Shown one piece after another: positions 45,960 through 57,790 of a DNA stretch of 64,000 bases. This DNA is from Vandiemenella viatica (taxonomy: Eukaryota; Arthropoda; Insecta; Orthoptera; Morabidae). The notes under the pieces are model-generated. The model saw only the letters and a list, made by a program, of their open reading frames with translations. It was not told where the DNA came from and did no database searches. The stretch spans positions 170,049,121 to 170,113,120 of the forward strand of contig CM061919.1 of NCBI GenBank assembly GCA_031002005.1, in the 5' to 3' direction. A program made the translations under genes and the position numbers. Numbering within the stretch: position 1 is the stretch's first letter; each line of letters begins with the position of its first letter.

Positions 45960-46265
45960 GTACTATAACTCCAAGCTCGCTGTGGAGAGGTTTACACAAT
46001 CTGGTATCAGCTGTCGTGCACAACCACCTATCCTGATCACCAGTCCAGTCCTAATGATGAAAATATCTCCTACCAGGTAATCCCCGGTCAGGCACCATGT
46101 TGCTGCGACCACTCGAACCAACGGGGTGTGTCCAGTTTCGTTTTACGTTGTATGTTTAGCTGATTAGAGAGCCGCGAAAGAGGCAAATTGCACGGCGAAT
46201 TGATGCTCTATCACCAAGGCAGTCAAATTGTCTTGAGTTAGCTCGGATAATAATGGTATAAGCAT
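45960..46265. other. Unassigned sequence right of the foldback element
   Basis: No gene or clear repeat. CGACCACTCGAACCAACGGG near 46107 is faintly tRNA-like on the minus strand. Confidence 0.4.
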
Positions 46266-46269
46266 TTAG

Positions 46270-46515
46270 TCTTTTTTTTTGTTTACGACTTTACACCTCG
46301 TCGACGTCGAGGTTATTAGAAGTGGGATAGGATTAGGAGCAAGGAACGGGAAGGAATTTGTCCATGGCCTTTTGAAGGAAGCATCCAGGCATTCGCCTGG
46401 ATTGATTTGGGAAAACCATAGAAAATCCAAATCTGGATACCCGGACAGAGATTCGAATCCGCTTCCTCCCGAATGCGAGGTCAGTGCGTTACCACTCACC
46501 TACCACACTCGGTAT
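46270..46515 (-). mobile_element. SINE-A copy, near full length
   Basis: Minus-strand copy: T-run, CCTCGTCGACGTCGAGGTTA tail, TGGCCTTTTGAAGGAAGC core, GACAGAGATTCGAATCCGC B-box, and a head ending CACCTACCACACTCGGT. Confidence 0.93.
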
Positions 46516-46759
46516 ATAAGCACTTAACTTCATAGATTTAAATATCTGGAAAGCGCGTTTCCAGAACTCTTTTGTATGCGATGAAACAATAAACAATGGT
46601 GTAATACTATTAACGACTTAACTGGATTGAACTGAATTGCGATGTAGTGCATGCTTCGGTGCCAATGTCCCTAGTAATCTATTTACCCCTTTCTCACCAT
46701 TATTATTACTATCCTCTTATATACTTTGAGTGTAAATTCATCCACCCATTTAATTTTAC

Positions 46760-47280
46760 AATTTAGAAATTTTGACTTCAAAACCTTTAGCGGTTTCGGG
46801 AAATTATTCATCATTTCCCTTGGTAATTTATTCCAATCCCTCATACCCTTTTCCATAAAGATTTTTCCTACCTCTTATGTATGAAATCAAGTGGCAGGGT
46901 CATATTTTCCCCTTTATACTCTCAATTCTTCGACCAATAGCATCATCACCAACATACACTCCCAGCACTCTCTTCACCCTCCTCCTGTCTTTCAATTACT
47001 CCCAATCCAGCCCCTTTATCATAGCAGTTACTGACTGGGTTTTGCGGTAATTTACACAAACAAATCTAGCTGCTCTCTTTCGCACACCCTCCAACTCCTA
47101 TATTTGATACACAAAATGTGAGGCCAAAACTACACCACCATATTCAACCATGTTCTGACCAAAGTTTTGTAATCCAATTTCATCAGTTCTCTGAACATCC
47201 TCTCATATCCTTCTCCGGTAAATGAAGGATTCTGTAATTTTATCTACCACCTGCCTAATGTGTCCTGCCCAGTAGAGTTA
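46760..47280 (-). mobile_element. LINE-A copy, older, truncated
   Basis: Reads along the LINE-A 3' half (GGTAATTTATTCCAATCCCT, CCTCCTGTCTTTCAATTACT, GCTGCTCTCTTTCGCACACC, AATGTGTCCTGCCCAGT) with many indels. It stops exactly where the next LINE-A copy starts. Confidence 0.82.
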
Positions 47281-47606
47281 ATTTAATTTAATTAAATTGC
47301 AATGGAGCACATGCTCCACTGGTAATTTCCCTACACCCCAATCTTCCCCCTATCCTGCAGCCACCAACATTTCATCTTTAAATTCTTTCAACGTTTTCGG
47401 TAAATTATTCATCATTTCTCTTGGTAACTCATTCCAATCCCTGACACCCTTACCTAAAAAAGAGAATCTTCCCACACCCTTGTGCCTGAAATCGAGTGCC
47501 AGCTTGTGGTCATGGTCATCTTTTCCCTTCCATGCACTACTTTTCATACCTATTGCAATATCTTTCCATGCCTCATCGCCAGTATATGCCCTGTACGCAC
47601 TTCCGA
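47281..47606 (-). mobile_element. LINE-A copy, young, abutting the older one
   Basis: Almost identical to 37225-37560 over the 3' terminal part (TTAATTAAATTGCAATGGAG hairpin end, then the C-terminal coding region up to AYTGDEAWKDIAIGMKSSAW), with a short deletion near 47365. It is severely 5'-truncated at about 47606. Confidence 0.88.
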
Positions 47607-48073
47607 TGGTCACTAGCCATATAACGAAAATGGCAGTGACAACGACTGAGTTCATTTCAGCTCAGTTACAAGATCGTTGAACGATTACCAAAAGCGACAA
47701 TTGAGAGTCTAGCCAGCACGTACGCCATGCGTGTCTGCGTGGGACCACTCAAGGACTCTGATTTGCATAATGGCGGCGCGTACCCTCAAGTCTGACAGTC
47801 ACACACACATGGCTCGCAAGCGTCCACTAAGTCTCTAACTGATCTCATTCTAATCTAATCACACTGACTCATTTCACTAAGCATCCTCTACAAAATCACG
47901 CAAACTCCTTTTACCGAAGATACAAGCAGATGGCGAACTAAAACTGGTATTTGAATGAATTAGCTGAATAAGCAGAGAACTTAATCTTTAAAATAATAAC
48001 TTATTCGTCGATTTTGGTTAAGTCTGAAGGGAGAAAAACGGCTCATTACAAAAACAAAAAAAACTTTTACAAA
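47607..48073. other. Unassigned sequence
   Basis: No gene or recognised repeat. Confidence 0.5.
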
Positions 48074-48933
48074 TCTTTATATATAAAGATGAATGTTTGT
48101 TTGTTTGTTTGTTCTTCATAAAAATCCACAGTTTTCATCCGATCTCGATGAAACTTTGCACACTTATCCTTTGAAACAAGGAGAAAACTACTGTCTACAT
48201 TTGGTTGAAAAATTATCTGTATAAATAACACATGTTGTGTCATAACTTCGAAATACGGCGATAGACAGACACGTTGGATGTGGACGTCTCCAGACCGTGT
48301 TTCCATGTAGTGAACTGGCAGCTCAGTGGATTAAGAGCTTGCCGTGGAGGTTAAGATTTTTAAAAATTGTTTTTCATCGTAAGAGTCAGGCCTGGGCCGT
48401 AGGTGATTTGGATTGAATGTTAGACTGTAGATATTATAAAGTTAGGGGTGCAATGCGAGGCAAATCGTAGGTAGTCTTGCAATTTCGTAGGTGTACACTT
48501 TTTTACGTTATAATGATCCCTCAGGTGTTGTTCGCAGTCAGTGTGTGAGTGTGAACCACAGTAATACTAATATAAATACGGAAGTAAGTCTCTGTCTTTT
48601 TGTTACTTTTTGACGACTATATGGCTATATCGTTGTGATGGAATTTTATAAGGAAAGCTGTATGAAGGGCACAGGATATTTTTACCAGTATGATTAACAG
48701 TTGTAGTCACGAAATTTTGAAATCTTATCGAATAGTGACAGAAATATGTTGGAAATTAATTCTCTTCAAGAGGCAGGTTCGACGGTAGAATGATATAGTG
48801 ATAGCTTTCCTGTCATATTATGCCGACTCGATATTGTTTGGGATCAATCCTTCGTTACCAACAACTTTTTATATTTAATTCTGGCAAAAAAAATTCTTAA
48901 TCCACGCGTACGAAGTCGCGGGTACGAGGCTAG
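48074..48933 (+). mobile_element. Helitron, non-autonomous
   Basis: The 5' end is TCTTTATATATAAAGATGAA followed by tandem TTTG and a CCGATCTCGATGAAACTTTG block, typical of insect Helitron heads. The 3' end reads CACGCGTACGAAGTCGCGGG then TACGAGGCTAG, with a GC hairpin just before CTAG. The flanking bases are A on the left and T on the right, as expected for insertion between A and T. No helicase is encoded. Total about 860 bp. Confidence 0.85.
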
Positions 48934-49722
48934 TAATATATACGATACAAGATACGGTTGTATGCCGTTGGTGAAGCCTCCCCTAACCTAGATAATAAGA
49001 CTGAGTTACACAGAAGAGCCTGTTATAACCTCTTGTTTCCTTAGTTTTATGAAAGAAGTGCGAGTGGAAGCTGAAATTAGTATCAAAAGACACTAGGCCT
49101 TTATTGGGAAGGCGAAGTTTCAGAAGGTACCGCACGCAAAACGCCAAGGGAAACTCGAAGCTGCTAAAATGCTGGAAAATGGCAACTGAAATTTAATGTC
49201 AAGAAGAGCTAAGAACAATAGAAATCCGGACATTTCTCAAAATCAAGTAACTCAGTCTTTCCAATAGTAAACTACGTGTGACAACAAAACCCATTGACCT
49301 GAAGTGGAAACATAGGAAAAGTGGATACGAGACTGCGTTTTATGTAACGAATTACTGAATATATATTACTAAGATACGAAGTACGTGGCGCATAACGATA
49401 CTGAGAACCAGAAGAGGCGAAAATAGTACAAAGTTCAGTGATGGCTGCACGTTCCTAAAACTAATTAATTAAAATGCCCGATCTTCTTAAGATACTATTT
49501 CCTGACGAAAGTAGCAAAAACGAACATTTCTGCTGATATGCAGTTGAGCCTCTTACGATTGCACACTTTAATTTCTGATTACAATTATTATGTGGAGTAA
49601 TTTCATAGTAATTACATGTCTCCTTCTTGATGCAATTTCCGCAAACAGTAGTTTACATTACAAACGTTTTTGCTTTCCTACTAGAAGAATGCAAAGGAAG
49701 GTCCGCGCGGGTGAGCTAGTAA
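48934..49722 (+). mobile_element. Possible second Helitron 3' end
   Basis: At 49696-49722 the sequence GGTCCGCGCGGGTGAGCTAG is followed by TAATTATT, again a GC-rich hairpin before CTAG and T. No clear 5' terminus was found in this interval, so it may be the tail of a composite element begun at 48074 or a truncated separate copy. Confidence 0.5.
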
Positions 49723-50505
49723 TTATTAGGTTCTGAGAGAATTTGAAGTGTTAACTAGATTAAGCTTTTACAAAAATATTTACAGTTAACCACCATTCAG
49801 ATCCAAAACTAACCATCCACCATCAGTGTCAGCAAAACGACTCAAAAAGGCAAATTGGCCTGTATTATACAAAATTTATCTTAGGTAGATTTTGTTCCTT
49901 TTTTCAAAATTGCGTTTCTTAAATAACAGAAATGACAATCAAATTGATCAATTCTATAAAATAATTGTCTATGTTCATCATTAGCATTCAGTTCGTACTT
50001 TTTACAAAGTTATCTAACATTGCAGATGCTTATCACTTCTTTAAGGTTTGTTGAAACAGAATACATACTCTTCTAACAATAGCTTTACATTCTTTAAATC
50101 TTTTAGTGTTTAATTCTCTGATCAGTACAGAGAAAAAAATTATACTATTAGTGTTTGAGATAGTTATTGCCACAGATAAGTACGGAATATGTCGCATCTT
50201 CTCCTCCATCTAATTGTGGTGTTCCAATCGCTTTAAGTGAATGCCGGGATGGTTCCTTCGTAAAGAGATTATAACTAAAGTCCTTCCCATTCTTTGTTCA
50301 TTGTTAACTCCTAGCTCCAATAGCAACTGATTACAAATACAACCTACCTACAACAGCAGTAAGTGAAAGCAAATACCGCTTGAATGATTTATGCTACAAA
50401 AATTAATACGCTCATTTTCCAATGCCATTTCGCTTGAATATTGTAGCTACATCGTCATCAAATAACAGGAGAAAGTTATATTTGTTCTCAAAACACTAGA
50501 AGTCA
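49723..50505. other. Unassigned sequence with a SINE-A fragment
   Basis: A fragment at about 50215-50310 keeps GTGAATGCCGGGATGGTTCC and CCTTCCCATTCTTTG in plus orientation. The rest is unrecognised. Confidence 0.5.
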
Positions 50506-50509
50506 TTCA

Positions 50510-51400
50510 GAGTCATGTGATGAGGTACACAGATAAATTGGTAAAGGTTATTTATCATTATAGAGTGGAGAAGGAACTGCTTGTTGGAGACGTCAGCGTA
50601 AATATCTTGACGTAATTTTTGATAGTAGACTCAGCTGGGAAGGTGTAGGGAGATATTTCAGAATCCTTCATACTCGTAAATCGGAAAGGGTGATAGAATT
50701 TACGCAAGAAGTAAGGTATTGTGGCCAGGGCCGGCGCTAGGAATTTCGGGCCCGGGGTAAAATGGGCGACCTTTTTTTTTTTTTAGCTCTAGAATCTGGC
50801 CGGGCGACAATGGGCGCATTCTTGGCTTCATGGCCTGAGGGCCCCTACAGTTGTTGATGGGGCATGCCCGGGTACTTTTGACCCCGCTTACCCCCCCCCC
50901 CCCCCCTAGCGCCGGCCTTGATTGTGGCACGAAACCTTGGTCAGACTATTGCTTGAATGTTGTGGTGTAGTAAAGGATCCACATTTTGTGTATCATATAC
51001 AGCTGTTGAAGGGGATGCAAAGAATGGCAGCTAGATTTGTTTTTGGAAATTACCGCAGAACACAATCAGTAACGATATGATAATCGAACTGTATATTGTT
51101 GACGTGACTTGAATGGATTTTGGTGGAAGCGTTAAAAGTAGCATATGGAAGGAAAGAACTCACCCTGGCCATAAGTTGACATTATTTTGTTCTCAGGAAT
51201 AAGGGCTGGGAAAATTTTCTTTTGTAGTTAAGTAGGTAAGGGAGTCAAGGATTGAAACAAAATACCAACGGAAATGCTGAACAACTTATCGGAAACACCG
51301 AAAGAATTTAAAAATCATAAAAGGAAATGTGGCTGAGTGATATTATTGCGAACAATGAATTGGGAAATTGCCATCGGTTCATGTGCTCCCTTGCAGTTTT
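50510..51400 (+). mobile_element. LINE-A copy, degraded, interrupted by a MITE
   Basis: Plus-strand LINE-A from an RYTDKLVK region through CTTGGTCAGACTATTGCTTG (TLVRPLLE in better copies), AAGAATGGCAGCTAGATTTG and GGGAGTCAAGGATTGAAAC to a worn 3' end (ATTGCCATCGGTTCATGTGC). Indels are frequent. Positions 50726-50920 are foreign (the MITE). Confidence 0.85.
50726..50920. mobile_element. hAT-type MITE nested in LINE-A
   Basis: 195 bp with ends CAGGGCCGGCGCTAG and CTAGCGCCGGCCTTG as terminal inverted repeats. It is flanked by an exact 8-bp duplication, ATTGTGGC (50718-50725 and 50921-50928). The interior has a T-run and a 16-C run. It encodes nothing and belongs to a different family from the hAT MITE at 1.2 kb. 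Confidence 0.93.
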
Positions 51401-51414
51401 TTTACTTATTATTA

Positions 51415-51590
51415 TTATTGGCTTTACGCTTCGTCGACGTCGAGGTCAATAGAGACGGGAAAGTAATAGGGGCAATGAACGGGAAGAAATTCTACCATGG
51501 CCTTCTGGAGAAATGTTCCTAGCATTCGCCTGCAGTAATTTGGTGAAACACGAAAAACCCAAATCTGGATGGACGGACGGGGATTATATA
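51415..51590 (-). mobile_element. SINE-A copy, head-truncated
   Basis: Minus-strand tail CTTCGTCGACGTCGAGGTCA, core CTACCATGGCCTTCTGGAGA and CAAATCTGGATGGACGGACG. The tRNA head beyond GGGGATTATATATA is lost. Confidence 0.88.
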
Positions 51591-52769
51591 TATAAGTGAA
51601 CGATCGAAAAGAATGTGGTAACAAGAGATAGAGAGATAAAACATTTGGATAATGCAACTACTAAAAAGGCAAAGATATCTTCGATGAGATTGCCCGCATA
51701 ATTCAGGTTTACTAGACGCAGTTCTTACTCTGCAAAGTACAACCTATTCTGGAAATATACGAAAATTTTGATACTTTGTATCCAGCACAGTCCTAGCTAT
51801 ACAAAACACTAGTACATCGCACTTCCTTGACTTTCAACCGTTCGTGAAGACTTGAAACAGGAGTTATCTGCATTCCCATCACCAACCTGCAAATAGATAA
51901 ACAGACTCAATGGCCCGTGGAATTCTTCCTGCTTCGCTCCTTAACCGCTATATTACCCCACAAATACTTGGGACGCACGCTTAATGGGGCAAGGCGAGAG
52001 AGACCTTTTTAGCAATAGATTAGTTTACCTCAGGCATTAACAGAGATTGCATTAAGATGGAAAAAACATTCTTTTGTTAAGGTTTAGAAATAAAGATTTT
52101 CTAGGCAACGAAATTGAATGAAATGCCATAGAAATTTTCGTAGGTGAACCAGCGAATATTGGCTTGCTAAACATAGACGTTGGTTGTTTTCTTAAATGTT
52201 GTTAAACGAGACACCTTCTATTAACAACTGTTTTTTATTAATTATTTATCCTCAGATATCTTTCACCTTGTGGTAAGGAGACTCTAAACGCAACAAAGTG
52301 TTGGTGTAGAAAATTGTAATAACAAACTTTTAAGTGTTGAATTTCAGCGGTATACCGTTGAAGATTTCCATGAAATGTTCCCAGGATTATTGTCAGTGAG
52401 CAAAAGCCATGCCACTTGACATGGGCGACAGACATAGATCATCGAAACGTTATTATTGTTCACCGAAATCACTGATCTGAAAATCCAGGAAATGTTTAAT
52501 CCGTGTATTAATATTGTTTCGGGATAGCTGAACACTTTAAACACGAAGTAAATTAGGCCAGAGTCTGACAATGTTATGTCTTTTTCTTTTTAACCTTTAA
52601 AAAAAGTAGTTGGGTGTTTTTTACGCCTAGTCGACAACGAGGTCTTTACAGACGACAACATTTGTATTAAATTTCCATCATTCATTCATTATTTAAAAAT
52701 CTGTAAAGGTTCACGTGTATGAGAAATTACACAGCAGCCAGCGAGTCATGAGTGTACGATTATATCTGT
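51591..52769. other. Unassigned sequence
   Basis: No gene recognised. A fragment of a minus-strand SINE-A tail (GCCTAGTCGACAACGAGGTC) lies at about 52625-52645. Confidence 0.45.
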
Positions 52770-52970
52770 AGCTGAATCCACCGACAGGAGCGGGTTCAAT
52801 CTCCTTCCGGTCACCAAGATTTCGGTATTCCATGATTTCCGGAAATCACTCCACACGAATGCTGGAATAGTTCCTTCAAAAATGGCCATTTTCCTTCCCA
52901 TTCTTTGCCACCAGTCCTTTCCCGCTTCTAAAGACCTCAATATTGATAAGACGTAAAACCACAAGGAAAA
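52770..52970 (+). mobile_element. SINE-A copy
   Basis: Plus-strand B-box remnant GCGGGTTCAATCTCC, body GAATGCTGGAATAGTTCCTT, and tail AAAGACCTCAATATTGATAA with an A-rich end. Confidence 0.82.
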
Positions 52971-53659
52971 AAATGAACCACTTGGTTTTCGTTCATCTCT
53001 CGAAATTCCGTACTCCGTACTTTAATGTAAGACCTATGATCGTACTTGTCTACAATCCTGTTCCTTCTCTGATAACTCTGATATCGACTAGCCGTAAACA
53101 TCATTTTCTCATGACCACATGTATTAACGCTTTTATAAAACGGCTTACCATTTAAAAGTGAGAAATATACATAAAAAATCACTGGTGCGTTGTCTTATCT
53201 TGGCATGATATTGCATTGCTGCTGTAGGCTATTTATCTGCAGTTTATTATTAATAGACTGTAATAAATTATTTTTAAAAAAAACGCCAATGTAGTTTTTC
53301 CCAATATATATACAAGTTGTTTAAAAGTCATCAGCAAAAAAAAAAATAATTCGCTAATGATAGGTATTCGCGACCGGAAAAGTATTTACGACGACAGATG
53401 TTTTGGCATTTTTAAAATAACAATTTATTATTTTCAAACAACGTGGCTCTAGTTTCAAGATCACATTATTTTCTTAAATTTATACTCAGATTCTCCAACG
53501 CGTATGCTCTAAGTTTGAGTCCAATATTAAATTTAAATACAGTGATTTAAATCAATAGACTGCCTCTTCACTCACATTTCATTAAATACTCATTTGGATA
53601 TGTTCATTGCATTCTCGTCAGACAGCATTCTTAACCTTTGCTGATGACATCAGTGGTAT
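52971..53659. other. Unassigned AT-rich sequence
   Basis: No gene or repeat family recognised. Confidence 0.45.
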
Positions 53660-54985
53660 GTAAATTAATGGACAGATTGATATGCAAACACATCAGAAAT
53701 GTATGAAAGAAACGTAAGTGGTTTTTAAGTCTACAACATGGTTTTATACAAGGATATTCATGCGAATCTGAGATAGCAGGCTATATGCAAGACATTTCGG
53801 ATGAAATGGACAGGGGAGGCCAAATAGGTATTGTAGCACTAGATCTTACAAAGGCTTTTGACAGCGTGCACCATAGATTGGGGGTAAATTAGGTAAAAAC
53901 CATTCTAGTGGATGAAAAAGTGATTTCCTGGGAAGAAGAACTCTTGAAAAGTAGAAAGCAAAAAGTCAGAGTAGGAAATGCAGTATCTAAAGAAGGGGAA
54001 GTAAAAATCAGTAGTGTAGTGTACTAAGCAACTGCTATTAGTTATTCTAATGAATGATTGTATTTATGGTTTACTGTCAGAAGATAGGTTGTTTGCAGAC
54101 TGCATAATGTTATATAATAGGATCAAAACGGTAGAAGACTGTAAGCAGCTGCAAGGTGCTCTGGACAGGATATCTAGCTGAGAAAGTCAACATGGGATGA
54201 AGATAAATGCAAAGAAGAATCAGCTTATTAGGTACACAGATAAACAAAAATAAGGTTTATTATAATTTTAAGGTGCGAAAGAATTGCTTGTTGAAAACTT
54301 GGACTGTAAATACCTTGGCATGAAATTTGATAACAAACTCAACTGGAGATGATACATTGGAGAGATAGGAAAAGATTTCAAAATCCTGCACTTGTTAGAG
54401 AGAGTGATAAGGGGTTGTACCATAGAAATAAGAAAATCGTGTTACAAAACTTTGGTCAGAACATTGCTTGAATATGGTGGTTTGGTATGGGACGCACATT
54501 TTGGGTATCAAATACAGGAGTTGGAAGGGGTGCAAAGAAGGGCTGCTAGATTTGTCTCTGGAAATTAGCACATAACATAATCAGTGACTGATGTGATAAA
54601 CGAGCTGAAATGGGATTCGTTGGTAGACCGGAGGAGGAGGAGGAAGAGAGTCATGGGAATGTACTGTACAAGGCGTATGTATATTGATAATGAGATATTA
54701 GTGTGAGAATTAGGAGTAGTGCTTGGAAGGGAAAAAATGACCATGACCAGAAGCTGACACTCGATTTCAGCAACATGAGTGTTGGAAGATTTTGTTTTTT
54801 AGGCAAAGGTGTCAGGGATTGAAATGAGTTACCAAGCGAAATGATGAATAAATTGCGAAAAACGCTGAAAGAATTTAAAGTTGAAATTTATAGAGGTCAA
54901 AAGCAGGTAGCTATATTAAACGGTGTGTAGGGAAATTGCCACTTGAGCGCGCGTTCCATTGGAATTAAATTAAATAATTAATTAA
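53660..54985 (+). mobile_element. LINE-A copy, longest in the window
   Basis: Extends further 5' than the other copies. HGFIQGYSCESEIAGY, MDRGGQIGIVALDLTKAFDS (reverse-transcriptase motif A with its catalytic Asp), a corrupted motif B, and LFADCIMLYNRIKTVEDCKQ follow in order. In the last, the second Asp of FADD has become Cys. The thumb region (TLVRTLLEYGGLVW, VQRRAARFVSGN) and C-terminus follow, ending with TTGCCACTTGAGCGCGCGTT and TTAAATTAAATAATTAATT. Many stops; inactive. Confidence 0.9.
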
Positions 54986-55262
54986 TTAATTACTTTGCAG
55001 GAATATCACTTATGTACTGCAAAAATAGTAACTAGTGGGGTACCAACATAGTAAACGATACACCCCCAGAAACTGCTCTACACTAAAACAGCGAGTTACC
55101 CATCATAAACTAGTCATATTTTGTGGCGAACAGTCTAACTCTTTGCGTATAATAGGACAGCAACCTAAACATCACATGTACCATAAATTTGTTGTTTAAA
55201 ATTTCTCATATAGATAACGGTATTTTAATTATGTGCTATTTATGTATTTATTTATTTTTCAG

Positions 55263-55400
55263 GCTGGTTCTCGAGAGTGAATTCAAAGGGTCAGCCCACA
55301 GCCCGTTGTTACACCAACATACAACAGCTAGTATCGGCACAGATAACGACGTTTGTAACGAGAACGGAACTCAGCGCATACAAGCTCAATGACAGCAAAG
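55263..55400 (+). CDS. CABIT-domain protein, exon 1 of the recognised chain
   Basis: Coding exon predicted from splice signals and phase. The acceptor TTTATTTATTTTTCAG precedes GC, which completes a codon from an unseen upstream exon, and the donor is AAAG/GTAATT. The frame starting at 55265 is open throughout and reads WFSRVNSKGQPTARC, TNIQQLVSAQITTFVTRTEL and SAYKLNDSK, ending with one base (G) that pairs with AT of the next exon to give Asp. A different frame over the same bases is also open but would end in a stop and break the phase match. The translation fits the start of a CABIT-type fold (short strands and a conserved LNDSK-like turn), but the homology is by eye. The true start codon and first exon are not identified. 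Nothing between the LINE-A at 54.98 kb and this exon looks coding. Confidence 0.62.
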
Positions 55401-55599
55401 GTAATTTCATTTTACTTTAAAAAAAAAAAAATAAATAAATAAAAAAAAAAAAAAAAAGTACACTCTCGTGATTTGGAAATTCAGAGGCTCCGTGGGTCAG
55501 GAAATTTATGGGAACAATAATCTAGAAAATAAATGGAAATATTCTTAAACAGAAATTGTGCAACATACAGAAAAAGAGTATACAGTCCAAAACATCCTA

Positions 55600-55790
55600 G
55601 ATTTCTCTTCGTAAAAAATTTGACCATGCCAAATTTGGAACTAAAGTTTGTAACCTTTTTGGCAAGTGCAGTTGACAGTTCTATCGTCATAAACTAATTG
55701 AAAAGTTCATGACAGACCTATTACAGGACAACTGCAAACACATTGGCAGTTTTTCTGCTTCCGATGAGCTGCCGTATTTATTTTGTTATA
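55600..55790 (+). mobile_element. LINE-C 3' fragment
   Basis: Plus-strand frame pieces LIEKFMTDLLQDNCKHIGSF match the C-terminus of the minus-strand LINE-C copy at 56.9 kb (RQKLIEKFITDLFQDDSKYI). Confidence 0.65.
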
Positions 55791-56644
55791 AACTTGTCCG
55801 CAAGCAATCAAACTATAAATGTCATGGCTATTTGTATTTCTGTCATAGCTTACACTTAAGTCCTTTGTGAAATTCGTATACTCTGCTTGTGGACGACTGC
55901 TATAAAAGAACTAGTGAAATTTTACTTATACATAATAAACAGTAATAAATGATCGAGAAAATATAATTCAAGAATCCATTTGTCTATGTGTTCATCGTAA
56001 GTTTCAATCACTTGAGGAACTGGTATCTATATGTTTAGAAACACGTTAGCGCCGGAATGGATACTCGAAATCTCGTATCGTCTGGATCTTTGGTACGGCA
56101 CATCTACACTAACTTGTAAGAGCGTATCTATATGTAGGTAATTTCTTTTTAAAGCTTAAATTATTTGAACAAATCTAACTTCAGCAGTAAGAGTTTCTTG
56201 ATTATAAACATAATTACGTCGACAGTAGCCATCCATTTGTTGCTAAGTCGTTGAACTTACTGAATGTTCCTGTCTAGTTAATGTCTTAATAAAAAGTTTT
56301 GATACAGAAAAAATAATAAACGTCGGAAAATGAATTTTCCTTAAGATCAGACTCTGAGAGGTTGATATCTAGACACAAAAAATTCTGAATCCGTGGTTTT
56401 CAACCAAATCATTAAGAGCTGTTATCGAGAAAGCCATATACTAGTAATCCTGGTCAATCAAGCTTAGCTTTTATTTACACGTGATGAGCAGTGGCAAAGA
56501 ATTGTGGAAATAATCATATATCAACGGTTTTACTATAATCAAAATGTAAAGCCGTTATTTGAAAACATTTTTCTTTAGCAGCATACGATAATTATTGTGC
56601 TTCTTGTAGGGCCTACTCCACAATTCATTAAAAGTGGATGTGTA

Positions 56645-56830
56645 ATCGTCTATGCGTAGGAAGAGATACATCAGATATGGAAGGAGGCGCCGCTGGGCTA
56701 TTTTGAGGAGCCATCCCCGCAATCACCTGGAGCGATCCATGAAAACAGGGGAAAACTCAAATCAGAATGGCCGCTTTTTCGAGACCTACACCTGTCGGAT
56801 TCCAAGGTTTATCGCTTGATGAATCCTTCC
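56645..56830 (-). mobile_element. Degenerate SINE fragment
   Basis: GAGGAGCCATCCCCGCAATC, CACCTGGAGCGATCCATGAA and CTCAAATCAGAATGGCCGC keep the order of a minus-strand SINE-A body. The tail and the tRNA head are unrecognisable. Confidence 0.5.
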
Positions 56831-56839
56831 TATTCCATT

Positions 56840-57790
56840 CCCTAATGTCTCGTGGAAAAAATGCCTATATAAAAGAATAGGTTCTGATCTCGATTTCTCT
56901 TATCCTATTTTCCCGGTCATTCCTAAATTCGTGGTACCAAAATGTATTTGCTGTCATCCTGAAATAAGTCTGTTATGAACTTTTCGATTAGCTTCTGGCG
57001 ATAGCAACGCTTACGGTATTCCAGATCTTCGCAACGCATGTCCTTCAAAATCGCACTTACGCTTTTCCTCCAGCTATGTGTACCTGCCACAAATCGAGCG
57101 ACTCTTCTTTGGACATTCTCCAATGCATCTATTAACCACTTTTGATGGAAGGCCCATACAGGACAACAATATTTTAAGTGAGGTAGCACTACTCCTTTGT
57201 ATGCAATCGATTTAACTTCCAGTGTACACAATTTTAAGTTACGATCTAGGAATCTGAGAATATGGCTTGCTTTCCCAATTACCTTCTCAATATGTTCATT
57301 CCACTACAAACTATTACGAATTGTTACCCCTTAGTATTTAGTGGTATCTAACATACTAAGGACAGTGTCATTAATCTTATATTCAGAGCTAAATGGTGTC
57401 ACCTTTTTATTTTTAAGCGTTTAACTCCAACTACCAGTCTACGTAAAAACGCGATTATTTTCACAACGTCGGTTTGTAATAAAGCACAATTGTCCTGGCA
57501 TTTGTTTCATATAAATAATATTATCATCGGCAACTTGTCTTATTTTACCCTCCATTATGTCGCACAGATCATTGATGTATAAGAGAAACAACAGGGATTT
57601 ATCACATTACCCTGTGGAACTCATGACCTCAACTCGGTCTCTGATGAACATTCACCGCCGAGAACTACACACTGTATTCTATCCTTCGGGAAGTCAGCAA
57701 CCCAGCTGCATATTTGTATAGGTATGCCACAGTTATGAAGTTTCTTAAGTAACTTAATAAAACTAAGCAAACCTTAGATCGCTCAGTTAT
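56840..57790 (-). mobile_element. LINE-C copy (relative of LINE-B)
   Basis: Minus-strand protein pieces in order: LLKKLHNCGIPIQICSWVAD, VLGGECSSETE, a VPQGN-like motif B, then YKGVVLPHLKYCCPVWAFHQ, LENVQRRVARFVAGTHSWRK and KRCYRQKLIEKFITDLFQDD. The FADD box is worn (VADDNIIY-like near 57.53 kb). The spacing mirrors LINE-B at 43.5-44.6 kb, but the sequence differs, so I treat it as a sister family. It has stops and frameshifts. Confidence 0.85.

Noticed and set aside
55189..55392. 67-codon open frame over exon 1
   Set aside because: Starts inside intron-like AT sequence and ends in a stop before the donor. The other frame alone is compatible with the phase of exon 2.
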